A stretch of 64,000 bases of DNA from Victivallales bacterium (GTDB taxonomy: Bacteria > Verrucomicrobiota > Lentisphaeria > Victivallales > JAUVCU01). Numbering within the stretch: position 1 is the stretch's first letter; each line of letters opens with the position of its first letter. The position numbers and the translations under genes were made by a program. The notes under the pieces are model-generated. The model made no database searches. It had not been told where the DNA came from and saw only the letters and a list, made by a program, of their open reading frames with translations. The DNA is taken from contig JAOZMT010000001.1 in assembly GCA_029934175.1 (NCBI GenBank), positions 57,448-121,447 on the forward strand, read 5' to 3'. Positions 22,196-29,902 of this stretch are shown piece by piece.

Positions 22196-22318
22196 CTATT
22201 CTAAATAAGCATTCTGTTCACTAGCTATTAGCATGAAATCATTTCCATCTTCATTAAGATACTCCAAAATTTTCTCTAATCTAGCGATTATTTCCAAAAT
22301 TTTAATTAAATTTTCCAT
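22196..22318 (-). CDS. 40-residue acidic peptide
   Basis: Starts MENLIKILEIIARLEKILEY, an amphipathic helix, and ends in an acidic tail. It overlaps the methyltransferase 3' end by 13 bp. Function unknown. Confidence 0.4.
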   Translation of the reverse strand: MENLIKILEIIARLEKILEYLNEDGNDFMLIASEQNAYLE

Positions 22319-22962
22319 AATAATCTTTCCTTTGTGGTTTTTAATGCTTCAAGATTAATATCACATCCGATAAATCTTCTTTTCATTTCTTGACACAAGA
22401 CAACTACATTTCCACCACCTGTGAATGCATCTAAAACCAAATCGTTTTCTTTAGTTGTCATTTCTAAAATCCTTTTTACAACAGTTGGCGATATTTGTTC
22501 TTTATGATATAATTTGCCACGAGCACAATCATCCCATAAATCAGTCAAACCTTTTATTCTATTCCAATATTTAGGCGGCCTTTTTTTAGAAACCAACATT
22601 AAAATATTATAATGGTATGGAAGATATTTCCAAGACCATCTAATTATGTTCTTAACACAAATGATATTTAAAACATCAAATTTATTTGAAAAATGTTTAC
22701 TAAATTTATACATCATTATAGGTTGCCAAAAAACTGCTAGAATTCTATAAGGTTTTAAAATACGGTAAAATTCATTAGCTGTATCAAAAATAAATGTTTC
22801 TAATATTTCATCATTAGTTATTCTTTTATTATTTTTTATTAAATAACTAAATGGATAATCAGCTATTATGCAATCTATACTTTCATTTTCAATTTCTTTA
22901 GTCAAATCTAATATATCGCTATGATAAATTTTCCCCAATTTATTCTCAAAATATAATTTCAT
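22306..22962 (-). CDS. DNA methyltransferase, DPPY-variant
   Basis: A 218-residue amino-methyltransferase. ADYPFSY (about residues 34-40) replaces the usual DPPY catalytic motif, and DAFTGGGNVVVLCQEMKRRF near the C-terminus is the AdoMet-binding DxFxGxG motif. The order (catalytic motif first) is the beta class. The Pro-Pro to Tyr-Pro change in the catalytic motif is unusual and could lower or alter activity. It overlaps the upstream methyltransferase by 4 bases. Confidence 0.72.
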   Translation of the reverse strand: MKLYFENKLGKIYHSDILDLTKEIENESIDCIIADYPFSYLIKNNKRITNDEILETFIFDTANEFYRILKPYRILAVFWQPIMMYKFSKHFSNKFDVLNIICVKNIIRWSWKYLPYHYNILMLVSKKRPPKYWNRIKGLTDLWDDCARGKLYHKEQISPTVVKRILEMTTKENDLVLDAFTGGGNVVVLCQEMKRRFIGCDINLEALKTTKERLLWKI

Positions 22963-23816
22963 AATAGTTTTGGAACTACTCTTTTTAATCTTTCTTCGCC
23001 TATTTTACAATATTCTTCAAAAATATCAATACAAATGTAATTTCTTTTTAATAATTTAGCAGCTTTACAAGTTGTGCATGAACCTGCCAATGGGTCTAAA
23101 ACTAAATCATCTTCATTAGTCCAAGTTCTTATATGATCAATAGCCAATTGTTCTGGAAATATAGCTGGATGTTTATATGCTATTTCATCTTTTGTAGAAA
23201 AACCATAACCAGTATTATATTTCCAGACGTTACGCCTAATACTATATTCATGATAATTTATAAATTTTTTCCTAACTAACGTACCATCTTTCAATCTTTC
23301 ACTTCGTTGTCCCCAAGGTTCTTTCCATTTTACTTTTCTATCCTTAATTGGATTAAATGTTTTTGGTGTTCCTTTTGAAATAACAAACATATATTCAAAG
23401 CATTGATAATATCTATTTTTCTCTGGAAAAGGCGCACTATTTTTCATGTAAATCATTGTATCATGCAAATTGAAGCCAATTTCCTTAAAATATAATGCAT
23501 ATCTGAAAGATGTTCCAGATTCTGAACCATTTATTACTGCATCATTGCATACCCAAACTATTACACCACCGTCTTTCATTATTCTATATAACTCTTTGGA
23601 CAATTGTTTAAATTTTTCAAAATTCCAGATTTTATTTAATTCTTTTTCATTTGAAGTTTTGTAGAATCTAGTATTGTCGTAAGGGGGCGATGTAACGACT
23701 AAATCGATACATTCGTTTGGAAAAGTTTTCAATATTTCAACGCAATCGCCGCATATTATTTTGTTTTTTGTAAAATTCTTCATCGGCTTTGATGACACAG
23801 AGTAGGTTACAGGCAT
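22959..23816 (-). CDS. DNA methyltransferase (TSPPY, N4-cytosine/N6-adenine)
   Basis: About 285 residues. IICGDCVEILKTFP opens the domain, TSPPYDNTRFY is the catalytic motif, and LDPLAGSCTTCKAA is the AdoMet site. TSPPY is typical of N4-cytosine and some N6-adenine enzymes of the beta class. The start is uncertain: a TTG at 23846, an ATG at 23816 with AAGAAGG 11 nt away, or an ATG at 23783. It is paired with the next methyltransferase by an ATGA overlap. No restriction endonuclease is adjacent, which fits a protective role. Confidence 0.8.
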   Translation of the reverse strand: MPVTYSVSSKPMKNFTKNKIICGDCVEILKTFPNECIDLVVTSPPYDNTRFYKTSNEKELNKIWNFEKFKQLSKELYRIMKDGGVIVWVCNDAVINGSESGTSFRYALYFKEIGFNLHDTMIYMKNSAPFPEKNRYYQCFEYMFVISKGTPKTFNPIKDRKVKWKEPWGQRSERLKDGTLVRKKFINYHEYSIRRNVWKYNTGYGFSTKDEIAYKHPAIFPEQLAIDHIRTWTNEDDLVLDPLAGSCTTCKAAKLLKRNYICIDIFEEYCKIGEERLKRVVPKLL

Positions 23817-23952
23817 GTTTTGATATGCCTTCTTTAATACATTCAATAAAACATTTCTTATAAGTTTGTCTCCACAATTTATCCTTAGGTGCGTCAGGAC
23901 TAAAAATAAAGTTTAAACAAACTAAATTAATAATCAAAATGATTCTCTTCAT
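23737..23952 (-). CDS. Small secreted cysteine-containing protein
   Basis: A 71-residue protein with a signal peptide (MKRIILIINLVCLNFIFS), then a CFIEC...ACNLLC pattern, like a helical hairpin held by two disulfides. It overlaps the methyltransferase start by about 80 bp, which is unusual, so its 3' end or the methyltransferase start may be misplaced. Confidence 0.5.
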   Translation of the reverse strand: MKRIILIINLVCLNFIFSPDAPKDKLWRQTYKKCFIECIKEGISKHACNLLCVIKADEEFYKKQNNMRRLR

Positions 23953-24139
23953 TATTTTGATTTGTGATTTTTAACATAGAATCCATAATTCTTTTTGCTT
24001 CTTCAAAATCAGTTGCAAAAACTATATATCTCTTATTTATAGTATCATTTACCGCTTCGCAGTATGGGCCACTACCTGTATCATCGTTTGTTACAAAATA
24101 AATGTCATAATTCCTGTGAGTTCCTAAGAATTGTTTCAT
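23927..24139 (-). CDS. Small hypothetical protein
   Basis: A 70-residue alpha/beta protein with an AGGAGGTAAAA site. No recognised family. Confidence 0.55.
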   Translation of the reverse strand: MKQFLGTHRNYDIYFVTNDDTGSGPYCEAVNDTINKRYIVFATDFEEAKRIMDSMLKITNQNNEENHFDY

Positions 24140-24167
24140 TTTTACCTCCTAATCTTTCGATTTAACT

Positions 24168-24326
24168 TTATTTGTTTGAACGATTAAAAGATATTTCTCT
24201 TATGTTCTGTTTTAAATCATATCCTTGACCACTCCATTCGAAACCTAAATTTTCAAATGTCTGAATTATTTTCTTATCAAGTTCTTCGTCGATACTATCG
24301 TGAAAATACTTTACTATGAGTTTCAT
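24168..24326 (-). CDS. Small hypothetical protein
   Basis: A 52-residue ORF starting MKLIVKYFHDSIDEELDKKI after AGGAGGTAAAAAA. Its start overlaps the upstream stop by one base. Ferredoxin-like beta-alpha-beta order is possible; function unknown. Confidence 0.5.
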   Translation of the reverse strand: MKLIVKYFHDSIDEELDKKIIQTFENLGFEWSGQGYDLKQNIREISFNRSNK

Positions 24327-24544
24327 TATTTTTTACCTCCTATCTTTTGTTCGTAAATCATTTTCTTTTTCTTTTGTCTCTTATTTAATCTAATTGGCCC
24401 AAACAAATGTTTCATTTGATTCCAAATTTCATCAAATTTTTCTTTTTTACTTTTTTCCTTTTTTTTAATTATATACTTAATTTTGCCAAATTTAATTTCT
24501 CTTATTCCACCTTTGCCTACTCTTATCCTAGGATCAGTTTTCAT
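24326..24544 (-). CDS. Small basic protein
   Basis: A 72-residue Lys-rich protein with KKKEKSKKEK and KRQKKKK. Likely nucleic-acid binding by composition only. A promoter lies just upstream. Confidence 0.5.
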   Translation of the reverse strand: MKTDPRIRVGKGGIREIKFGKIKYIIKKKEKSKKEKFDEIWNQMKHLFGPIRLNKRQKKKKMIYEQKIGGKK

Positions 24545-24549
24545 GTAAA

Positions 24550-24578
24550 TATATTAATCATTTAATCTCCATTTGTCA
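24550..24578 (-). promoter_or_regulatory. Sigma70-type promoter
   Basis: TTGACA, 17 bp, TAATAT, with AAATGAT before the -10. It overlaps the 3' end of the orotate phosphoribosyltransferase gene. Confidence 0.6.
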
Positions 24579-25122
24579 AGATGTCAAATTCTTCTGCTAA
24601 ATACAATGATGTTAATTTAATATTCTTTTCGGCTAATTTTCGTTTGGCAATGCCATTTGATCTATCTATTACTGTAATGACTTTATTGACTTTATGTCCT
24701 AGTTTTTCCAATATATCTATTGCATTTAAAATAGAATTTCCTGTTGTAATAACATCATCAACAAGGTAAATTTTCAATCCTTTCATTAAGTAACCTTCTA
24801 TTTGTTCTTCCAATCCATGATTTTTAGTTTTCGGTCTTATATAAAAGCCATACATAAGATGACCTAAATCCCAACTTTTTAATATAATAGTAGATATTAA
24901 TGGAATTGCACCTAAAGCCAAACCACCAATGCAACAACAATTTTCCTTAATTAAGATATCTACTATTTGATTAATTATCAAATTGGCATATCTAGGATAA
25001 AAAAGAATTTTTTTAATGTTGAAATAGTAATTACTTTCCATTCCAGAAGAGAGTTTGACTTTTTTAAAGATTAACGCATTATTTTGAATAATTTGTTTCA
25101 AAAGATATTTCTCAAAATTCAT
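24562..25122 (-). CDS. pyrE: Orotate phosphoribosyltransferase
   Basis: A 186-residue enzyme joining orotate to PRPP to give OMP in de novo pyrimidine synthesis. Visible are SSGMESNYYFNIKKI (orotate-side loop), IGGLALGAIPL, the flexible KTKNHG loop (residues 98-103) and the PRPP-binding YLVDDVITTGNS (about 119-130). Length and motif order fit a complete enzyme. No PyrF is clearly present in the window. The OMPDC-superfamily gene at 38754 looks like hexulose-phosphate synthase instead. It is followed one base downstream of the endolysin gene stop on the same strand. Confidence 0.87.
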   Translation of the reverse strand: MNFEKYLLKQIIQNNALIFKKVKLSSGMESNYYFNIKKILFYPRYANLIINQIVDILIKENCCCIGGLALGAIPLISTIILKSWDLGHLMYGFYIRPKTKNHGLEEQIEGYLMKGLKIYLVDDVITTGNSILNAIDILEKLGHKVNKVITVIDRSNGIAKRKLAEKNIKLTSLYLAEEFDILTNGD

Positions 25123-25123
25123 T

Positions 25124-25675
25124 TTAAAATGGAAATCTATTTATTAATTTTAAAATTCTGTTTAGCCAACCTTTCCCAAAAAATTTAAATTTCTTTAATT
25201 TCGTATAAAATTCTATTCTTTCTAATAAATATTCACAACAAAAACGACATTTCATAACATCCAATAAAATATTTACAGTTGGAATAGTTTCTCTTTCACC
25301 AATGACTCCATCAACTTCAATCTTTCGAAATTTTAAATCGCCATAATTTATTGGCATAAAGCTATTAATAGTCCTTTGCAATGTATAAATAGCTCTTTTC
25401 TTTCCAGCATTAACTGCAAAATCCATGACATAATAGTTAATTGGATAGTGAAGTTCTTTAATTTTTGATTTTATCCAATGATTTTCATAATAAAAATTAT
25501 AAGCAATCTCTTTACATTTTTCTTTATCAAAATTTACTTCTTCAAATTTTTTAAAAATTTTAGGATGCCATTTTTGTGTAATACCATAAATAGTTAATCC
25601 CACATCATGAACATGATTTGAATAAAATCCTTCTGCTTCAACAATAAAATTAAAGATTTTATCAAAACTATTCAT
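25124..25675 (-). CDS. GH108-type endolysin (muramidase)
   Basis: A 183-residue phage lysozyme-like enzyme. FNFIVEAEGFYSNHVHDVGLTIYGIT matches the family's E-G-x-Y-N...D-x-G-x-T-x-Y-G-I segment carrying the catalytic Glu. MDFAVNAGKKRAIYTLQ and VDGVIGERET follow, as in the C-terminal PG-binding part. It would cut peptidoglycan at lysis. There is no signal peptide, so it needs a holin. The start was placed at the ATG after GGGAGGAAGAAT. Confidence 0.82.
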   Translation of the reverse strand: MNSFDKIFNFIVEAEGFYSNHVHDVGLTIYGITQKWHPKIFKKFEEVNFDKEKCKEIAYNFYYENHWIKSKIKELHYPINYYVMDFAVNAGKKRAIYTLQRTINSFMPINYGDLKFRKIEVDGVIGERETIPTVNILLDVMKCRFCCEYLLERIEFYTKLKKFKFFGKGWLNRILKLINRFPF

Positions 25676-25856
25676 ATTCTTCCTCCCAATACTCATCAAT
25701 TTCCTGTTTTATTTTTATTTTTTCTTTTTTTCTATCGTATTTAATCTTATTTTTATGAATCATCGTACCTTTATATGGTTTTTCTTCTGGAATCCTACTT
25801 CTTTTTAAAATTTTAACTAAATGTTCTCTTCTATTAGTTCTATGCTTTTCTTTCAT
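25668..25856 (-). CDS. Small basic hypothetical protein
   Basis: A 62-residue Lys/Arg-rich protein starting at the ATG after GGAGATAGTAAA. It overlaps the endolysin start by 8 bp. Function unknown. Confidence 0.5.
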   Translation of the reverse strand: MKEKHRTNRREHLVKILKRSRIPEEKPYKGTMIHKNKIKYDRKKEKIKIKQEIDEYWEEEYE

Positions 25857-25860
25857 TTTA

Positions 25861-26043
25861 CTATCTCCATACAATTTTTATTTTATTAGGTTCTGATACA
25901 ATATCAATTGGATTTCCGCCGCATCTTAAATAACGAGTTTGACAATTAGGACAAATTATCACTCTTTCACCTGTTAATTTATCAAATTGAAATTTACATT
26001 CAATTATATTATTGCAAATTTTACATTTCATTACCTGTTGCAT
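25861..26043 (-). CDS. Zinc-ribbon protein
   Basis: A 60-residue protein with CKIC and CPNCQ, a classic zinc ribbon. The ATG at 26043 after AAAGGTGA was chosen over a GTG at 26052. Probably binds nucleic acid. Confidence 0.6.
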   Translation of the reverse strand: MQQVMKCKICNNIIECKFQFDKLTGERVIICPNCQTRYLRCGGNPIDIVSEPNKIKIVWR

Positions 26044-26044
26044 T

Positions 26045-26260
26045 TCATTCACCTTTTATTTTGAGATTTATCTCTTTTAATAACTCCAATAGTTTGGGAT
26101 CTAGTTGATCTTTAGGTTTAGAATATCTTTTCATACATTCCTGACATTCACCATTTTTGCAAAGGCAATGCCATAGGCCATCTACAAAGAATCTTCGATA
26201 TTCACAATTTTGAAACTTATAAGAGAAGAAATATAAACAAATTCTATCTTCTTTTTTCAT
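26045..26260 (-). CDS. Cysteine-rich small protein
   Basis: A 71-residue protein with CLYFF, NCEYRRF, HCLC and GECQEC: about seven cysteines and a His, suggesting a metal or Fe-S site. It begins inside the upstream gene's 3' end. Function unknown. Confidence 0.5.
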   Translation of the reverse strand: MKKEDRICLYFFSYKFQNCEYRRFFVDGLWHCLCKNGECQECMKRYSKPKDQLDPKLLELLKEINLKIKGE

Positions 26261-26552
26261 CTTTCCATTCTCCATATTCAATTAGTAAGAATTCAAACCA
26301 TTCTCTACCATAGGCAAATATTTTACCCTTGAAAGTACTTTTTGATATTGGTTTTAATGATTCGCAAAAAGGCAAGTATTTATAAATAAGCAATATTTCA
26401 TTTTCTCTCTCTTTTATAGTAAATTCTGAAGATAATATTGGAATTTCTTCATTAAATGGAAAATAATTTTCACCTTTTCCATCTTTTATTTTTTTTGTCA
26501 AAAGATGCTTTCCATTGAAAAAAAGAAAATATGTGCCATTTTGTATTTTCAT
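26244..26552 (-). CDS. Hypothetical protein
   Basis: A 102-residue beta-rich protein without a recognised motif. It is ATGA-coupled to the DUF1599 gene upstream. Confidence 0.55.
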   Translation of the reverse strand: MKIQNGTYFLFFNGKHLLTKKIKDGKGENYFPFNEEIPILSSEFTIKERENEILLIYKYLPFCESLKPISKSTFKGKIFAYGREWFEFLLIEYGEWKDEKRR

Positions 26553-26809
26553 TTGTTCCTCCTTTTCCTATTTTCTAGTTCAATCAGACCTAATATTGCA
26601 TATCCAGCAATATCTATTAATGTATCTTCCATACTTTCACGATATTGGTATGCAGTTTTCAATCTATTTAATTTATCTGTTAAGCGAATAAGAAGCGCTA
26701 TGACTCCATATTCTTCGATGGTCTGATGGAATGAATTTCCATAACGTTTGTTTTTCATTAAAATTGTATCTTTGATCCTATTTAGAATTTTATCTAAAGT
26801 TTCTTCCAC
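26549..26809 (-). CDS. DUF1599 / nucleotide-modification-associated domain 1 protein
   Basis: An 86-residue helical protein with MKNKRYGNSF, LLIRLTDKLNRLKTA and ESMEDTLIDIAGYAILGL. This is the pattern of the phage DUF1599 family, a MazG-like all-alpha fold linked to nucleotide or base modification. It may hydrolyse or sanitise a nucleotide. It lies in the same operon direction as the methyltransferases and dUTPase. Confidence 0.75.
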   Translation of the reverse strand: MEETLDKILNRIKDTILMKNKRYGNSFHQTIEEYGVIALLIRLTDKLNRLKTAYQYRESMEDTLIDIAGYAILGLIELENRKRRNK

Positions 26810-26810
26810 T

Positions 26811-27869
26811 TTAGTAACTCCTTTTTATTAATGAATTTGGATCTAAGTGTAGAGCTTCAAATACGTTAGAAATCTTATTAACAACCGTATATTTCTCACT
26901 TCCAGCAAATAATAAACCAATTAAATATAATTTGTCATCAATAAATGCTCCAACACTACTGCCTGAATCTCCAGGTGCACTGAATTTTTCAAAAGGTGGT
27001 AAAGGCTCAATCAATAATTGATCAACGAAATAAGCAAATTCGGTCATATCTTTGTTCATAGCTACTCTACATTCATAATCGGTAGCTCTTATTATTCCTT
27101 TAGTAACTCCAGTAGTCCTGCCTGTTTTAATAACTTCGTCACCAACATTTACACTAGCTAAACCTTCGTAACATTTTGCATCCACTTCTAAAGGTTTTGG
27201 AGTAGCAATATCCCAACTATCTAATAAACATAAAGCACAATCAACTGTATTTTTGGGAATTCTATCTTTTGAAAAATCTACAGGTTTATATTGAAAACGG
27301 AATTTACTTCCAATTATTTTTGCCAAAAAATTTAAGACTTTAACAATAGCATTAGAATATGGACAAGATACAGTTTTAATAGGCACATAATCATATAAAG
27401 TGCCAATGCGATTTTCTGGATATTCACCACCAGCATCATAAGTTCCTGGTTGGACGATAAGCGAACCAATTTCGCATTTGTTAACACATGCAAAAACATG
27501 ATTATTGCTAACCATCATTGGATTATCATCTTTTTCTACTAAAAATCCTGATGTTCCAGCAGTTATATCTATATTTCCAACTGATACACCTAAAGGCACT
27601 GGCCTATACTTTTGAGTCCTATCTACTGGAAAAGCTGAATTCTCATTTTCACTTAACAATGTAATTTCACCTACTTCTATCACATCAGTTGCAACACCAT
27701 CTATGTTCCTTGGAATCATATCTTTTTCTGAAAGTAATTCACGTGGAAGTTTTTTTGTTACAGTTACAACAATACCTTCGCCAGTTTCTTTTCCTCTTCT
27801 AATTAATTTTCCCCAACCGAAACCGTTCACATTAGGTTTTTTGAATATAACTTTTCTTACTTCATCCAT
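26811..27869 (-). CDS. Trypsin-like serine protease
   Basis: A 352-residue protease with the chymotrypsin-fold triad in order: SNNHVFA (His), NTVDCALC (Asp) and SAPGDSGSSVG (Ser). The N-terminal 80 residues are an extra domain. There is no signal peptide, so it acts in the host cytoplasm or virion. Its role could be prohead maturation or cleavage of a host or defence protein. It overlaps the GAPDH gene by 13 bp, so the two are probably made together. Confidence 0.8.
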   Translation of the reverse strand: MDEVRKVIFKKPNVNGFGWGKLIRRGKETGEGIVVTVTKKLPRELLSEKDMIPRNIDGVATDVIEVGEITLLSENENSAFPVDRTQKYRPVPLGVSVGNIDITAGTSGFLVEKDDNPMMVSNNHVFACVNKCEIGSLIVQPGTYDAGGEYPENRIGTLYDYVPIKTVSCPYSNAIVKVLNFLAKIIGSKFRFQYKPVDFSKDRIPKNTVDCALCLLDSWDIATPKPLEVDAKCYEGLASVNVGDEVIKTGRTTGVTKGIIRATDYECRVAMNKDMTEFAYFVDQLLIEPLPPFEKFSAPGDSGSSVGAFIDDKLYLIGLLFAGSEKYTVVNKISNVFEALHLDPNSLIKRSY

Positions 27870-28858
27870 TTTTGCTCCTCCTTTTCAATGTGTTTAATTA
27901 AATCTATTATACGCATTGAATATGCCCATTCATTATCATACCATCCTAAAACTTTTATTAAATTATTTCCAATGACATCTGTAAATTCTGCATCAATAAC
28001 ACAAGAATTTGAATTTCCTTTAAAATCACAAGATACCAAAGGAATCTCAGAATAACCCAAAATTCCTTTTAAATAAGTTTTACTTGCTTCTTTGAAAACA
28101 TCATTAACTTCATTTATATTAGTAGATTTTTTTACTTCCACAACCAAATCAACTAAAGATACGGTGGATGTAGGAACTCTAATAGCAATTCCATTCAATT
28201 TTCCTTTTAAATGTGGAAATATTTTTCCTATAGCTTTGGCTGCTCCTGTTGTCGTAGGAATCATAGATAATGCAGCTGCTCTTGCTCTTCTCAAATCTTT
28301 GTGTGGTAAATCCAATATTCTTTGGTCATTTGTGTAAGAGTGAACAGTTGTCATCAATCCCTTTTTTATTACAAAATGTTCATCTAATACTTTAACCATT
28401 GGTGCTAAACAGTTAGTTGTACAAGATGCATTAGAAATTATTCTATGTTGTTGTCTATAACTCTGATGATTCACGCCCATAACAACCATTATATCAGCAT
28501 TTGGAGAAGGTGCTGTTATAATCACCTTTTTTGCATTGTGAAGACCTGCCATTTCTGCTTTGGTAAAAACACCTGTTGATTCTACTACGATATCTACGTT
28601 ACATTCTTTCCAAGGAATAAGCCTAGGATTTTTTTCATTGAAAATTTTAATTTCTTTTCCATTTATGGCGAATGCCTTTTCTTTTGCTTCTATATTTGCA
28701 TTAAATTCACCATAATTAGAATCATATTTTAAAAGATGTACTAGAGTTTTAGTGGGCACTGGTAAATCATTTATTGCTACAAAATCGACACATCTTTCAA
28801 ATCCTGCTCTAAAAATTAGTCTTCCAATGCGTCCAAACCCATTGATACCTACTTTCAT
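27857..28858 (-). CDS. gap: Glyceraldehyde-3-phosphate dehydrogenase
   Basis: A 333-residue, full-length GAPDH. The NAD-binding GFGRIGR is at residues 7-13 and AINDL at 28-32. The catalytic cysteine is C146 in SNASCTTNCLAP, with H173 in TVHSYTNDQ. PTSTVSLVDLV and GWYDNEWAYSMR close the catalytic domain. It oxidises glyceraldehyde-3-phosphate with NAD and phosphate in glycolysis, or runs in reverse. All catalytic residues are intact. A complete GAPDH is rare in a phage. It sits between the protease and a small unknown gene, with coupled overlaps on both sides. Confidence 0.93.
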   Translation of the reverse strand: MKVGINGFGRIGRLIFRAGFERCVDFVAINDLPVPTKTLVHLLKYDSNYGEFNANIEAKEKAFAINGKEIKIFNEKNPRLIPWKECNVDIVVESTGVFTKAEMAGLHNAKKVIITAPSPNADIMVVMGVNHQSYRQQHRIISNASCTTNCLAPMVKVLDEHFVIKKGLMTTVHSYTNDQRILDLPHKDLRRARAAALSMIPTTTGAAKAIGKIFPHLKGKLNGIAIRVPTSTVSLVDLVVEVKKSTNINEVNDVFKEASKTYLKGILGYSEIPLVSCDFKGNSNSCVIDAEFTDVIGNNLIKVLGWYDNEWAYSMRIIDLIKHIEKEEQKWMK

Positions 28859-29088
28859 TTGTCTCTCCTTAAAAATTCCATTTCTTTATTTCTTTTTAAA
28901 ATAATTATTTCAGGATCATATTTTTCTATACATTCATTTATTTGATATAAAGTTGCTCTAATATCTGAAACAATTGGCCCACACTCTATTAATCTACTAT
29001 TTGGATATTGTGAGAGAATAGAATTTTTCTCTTTTCTACTAAACTCACCTGCTAAGACTATATTCTGAATTTTAATTACATTATTCAT
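28855..29088 (-). CDS. Small hypothetical protein
   Basis: A 77-residue protein starting at the ATG after AAAGGAGTG. An N-terminal strand-helix (IVLAGEFSRKEKNSIL) and DPEIIILK give it an alpha/beta look. It is ATGA-coupled to GAPDH. Confidence 0.55.
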   Translation of the reverse strand: MNNVIKIQNIVLAGEFSRKEKNSILSQYPNSRLIECGPIVSDIRATLYQINECIEKYDPEIIILKRNKEMEFLRRDK

Positions 29089-29440
29089 AAGAAACACTCC
29101 TTTTATTTATTTTTATTTTAGGTAACTGAAATATTTTATTTGAAATGAAAATTCCATGTCCAAAAATTACCCATGTGGAATTTTTCTTATAAAGTTGGGC
29201 TTTAGTTAATGAAGCATTATATTCAGCAATATAATAAGCTTTTTGAAACATTTTTGCTTTTTGATATTGTCCTAACAAATTTGGGTAAGTAAACATTCCT
29301 ACTGCAATGCATATTATGATAAGTATAAGTGATACAAACATAATAATAAAACTTATTGTCGTTCGTGTGTCATAAATGCCTTTTTTGATGCAGTAGGCAA
29401 ACAAAATTAGACCGATTAAAAAGGAAATTACCCAAATCAT
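29081..29440 (-). CDS. Membrane protein, HG-FISN family paralogue 3
   Basis: A 119-residue protein with two N-terminal membrane spans, FTYPNLLGQYQKAKMFQKA, and the shared tail FGHGIFISNKIFQLP. It is homologous to the tandem pair at 18076-18812 although it lies 10 kb away on the other strand. Function unknown. Confidence 0.65.
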   Translation of the reverse strand: MIWVISFLIGLILFAYCIKKGIYDTRTTISFIIMFVSLILIIICIAVGMFTYPNLLGQYQKAKMFQKAYYIAEYNASLTKAQLYKKNSTWVIFGHGIFISNKIFQLPKIKINKRSVSYE

Positions 29441-29449
29441 AAAATTCTC

Positions 29450-29626
29450 CTAAATATCTTCTTCTTCATTTACTGAACCTTCATCAAATTCAAAATCATT
29501 ATTGGCTTCAATCAATCTTCTATCATAGGGATTTTGAATAATGAAATCACCTAACCATCCAACTTGTTTTTTAAGTTGTGGTTTTACAATTTCTTCATCC
29601 AAAATTTTTTGATGTAAACTATTCAT
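29450..29626 (-). CDS. Small acidic protein
   Basis: A 58-residue protein with an acidic C-terminus, starting at the ATG after GGAGGTTAAG. No recognised family. Confidence 0.5.
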   Translation of the reverse strand: MNSLHQKILDEEIVKPQLKKQVGWLGDFIIQNPYDRRLIEANNDFEFDEGSVNEEEDI

Positions 29627-29642
29627 CTTAACCTCCATAAAA

Positions 29643-29864
29643 TTATATTCTTATAGTAACTCTACAGATATCTTCAATTTCATTACATAATCGTTTGGAA
29701 ACATTTGTTATTATTTCATAATTCCATTTTGATTTTGGAATAAGTTCAATAACTTTTCCGTAAATTCGCTTATCTCCTTTTATTCCTACACTACGGACAG
29801 GCAAAACTTGCCAAGTACCATCAAATTTTTCTTCTATTAAAATTTTCTCAACTTTATCCTTCAT
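29643..29864 (-). CDS. Small hypothetical protein
   Basis: A 73-residue alpha/beta protein read from the promoter at 29874. No recognised family. Confidence 0.55.
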   Translation of the reverse strand: MKDKVEKILIEEKFDGTWQVLPVRSVGIKGDKRIYGKVIELIPKSKWNYEIITNVSKRLCNEIEDICRVTIRI

Positions 29865-29873
29865 CTTATTTTA

Positions 29874-29902
29874 AAGATAATCATTCTATATTGTATTGTC
29901 AA
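29874..29902 (-). promoter_or_regulatory. Sigma70-type promoter
   Basis: TTGACA, 17 bp, TATCTT, with GAATGAT before the -10. Confidence 0.6.
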
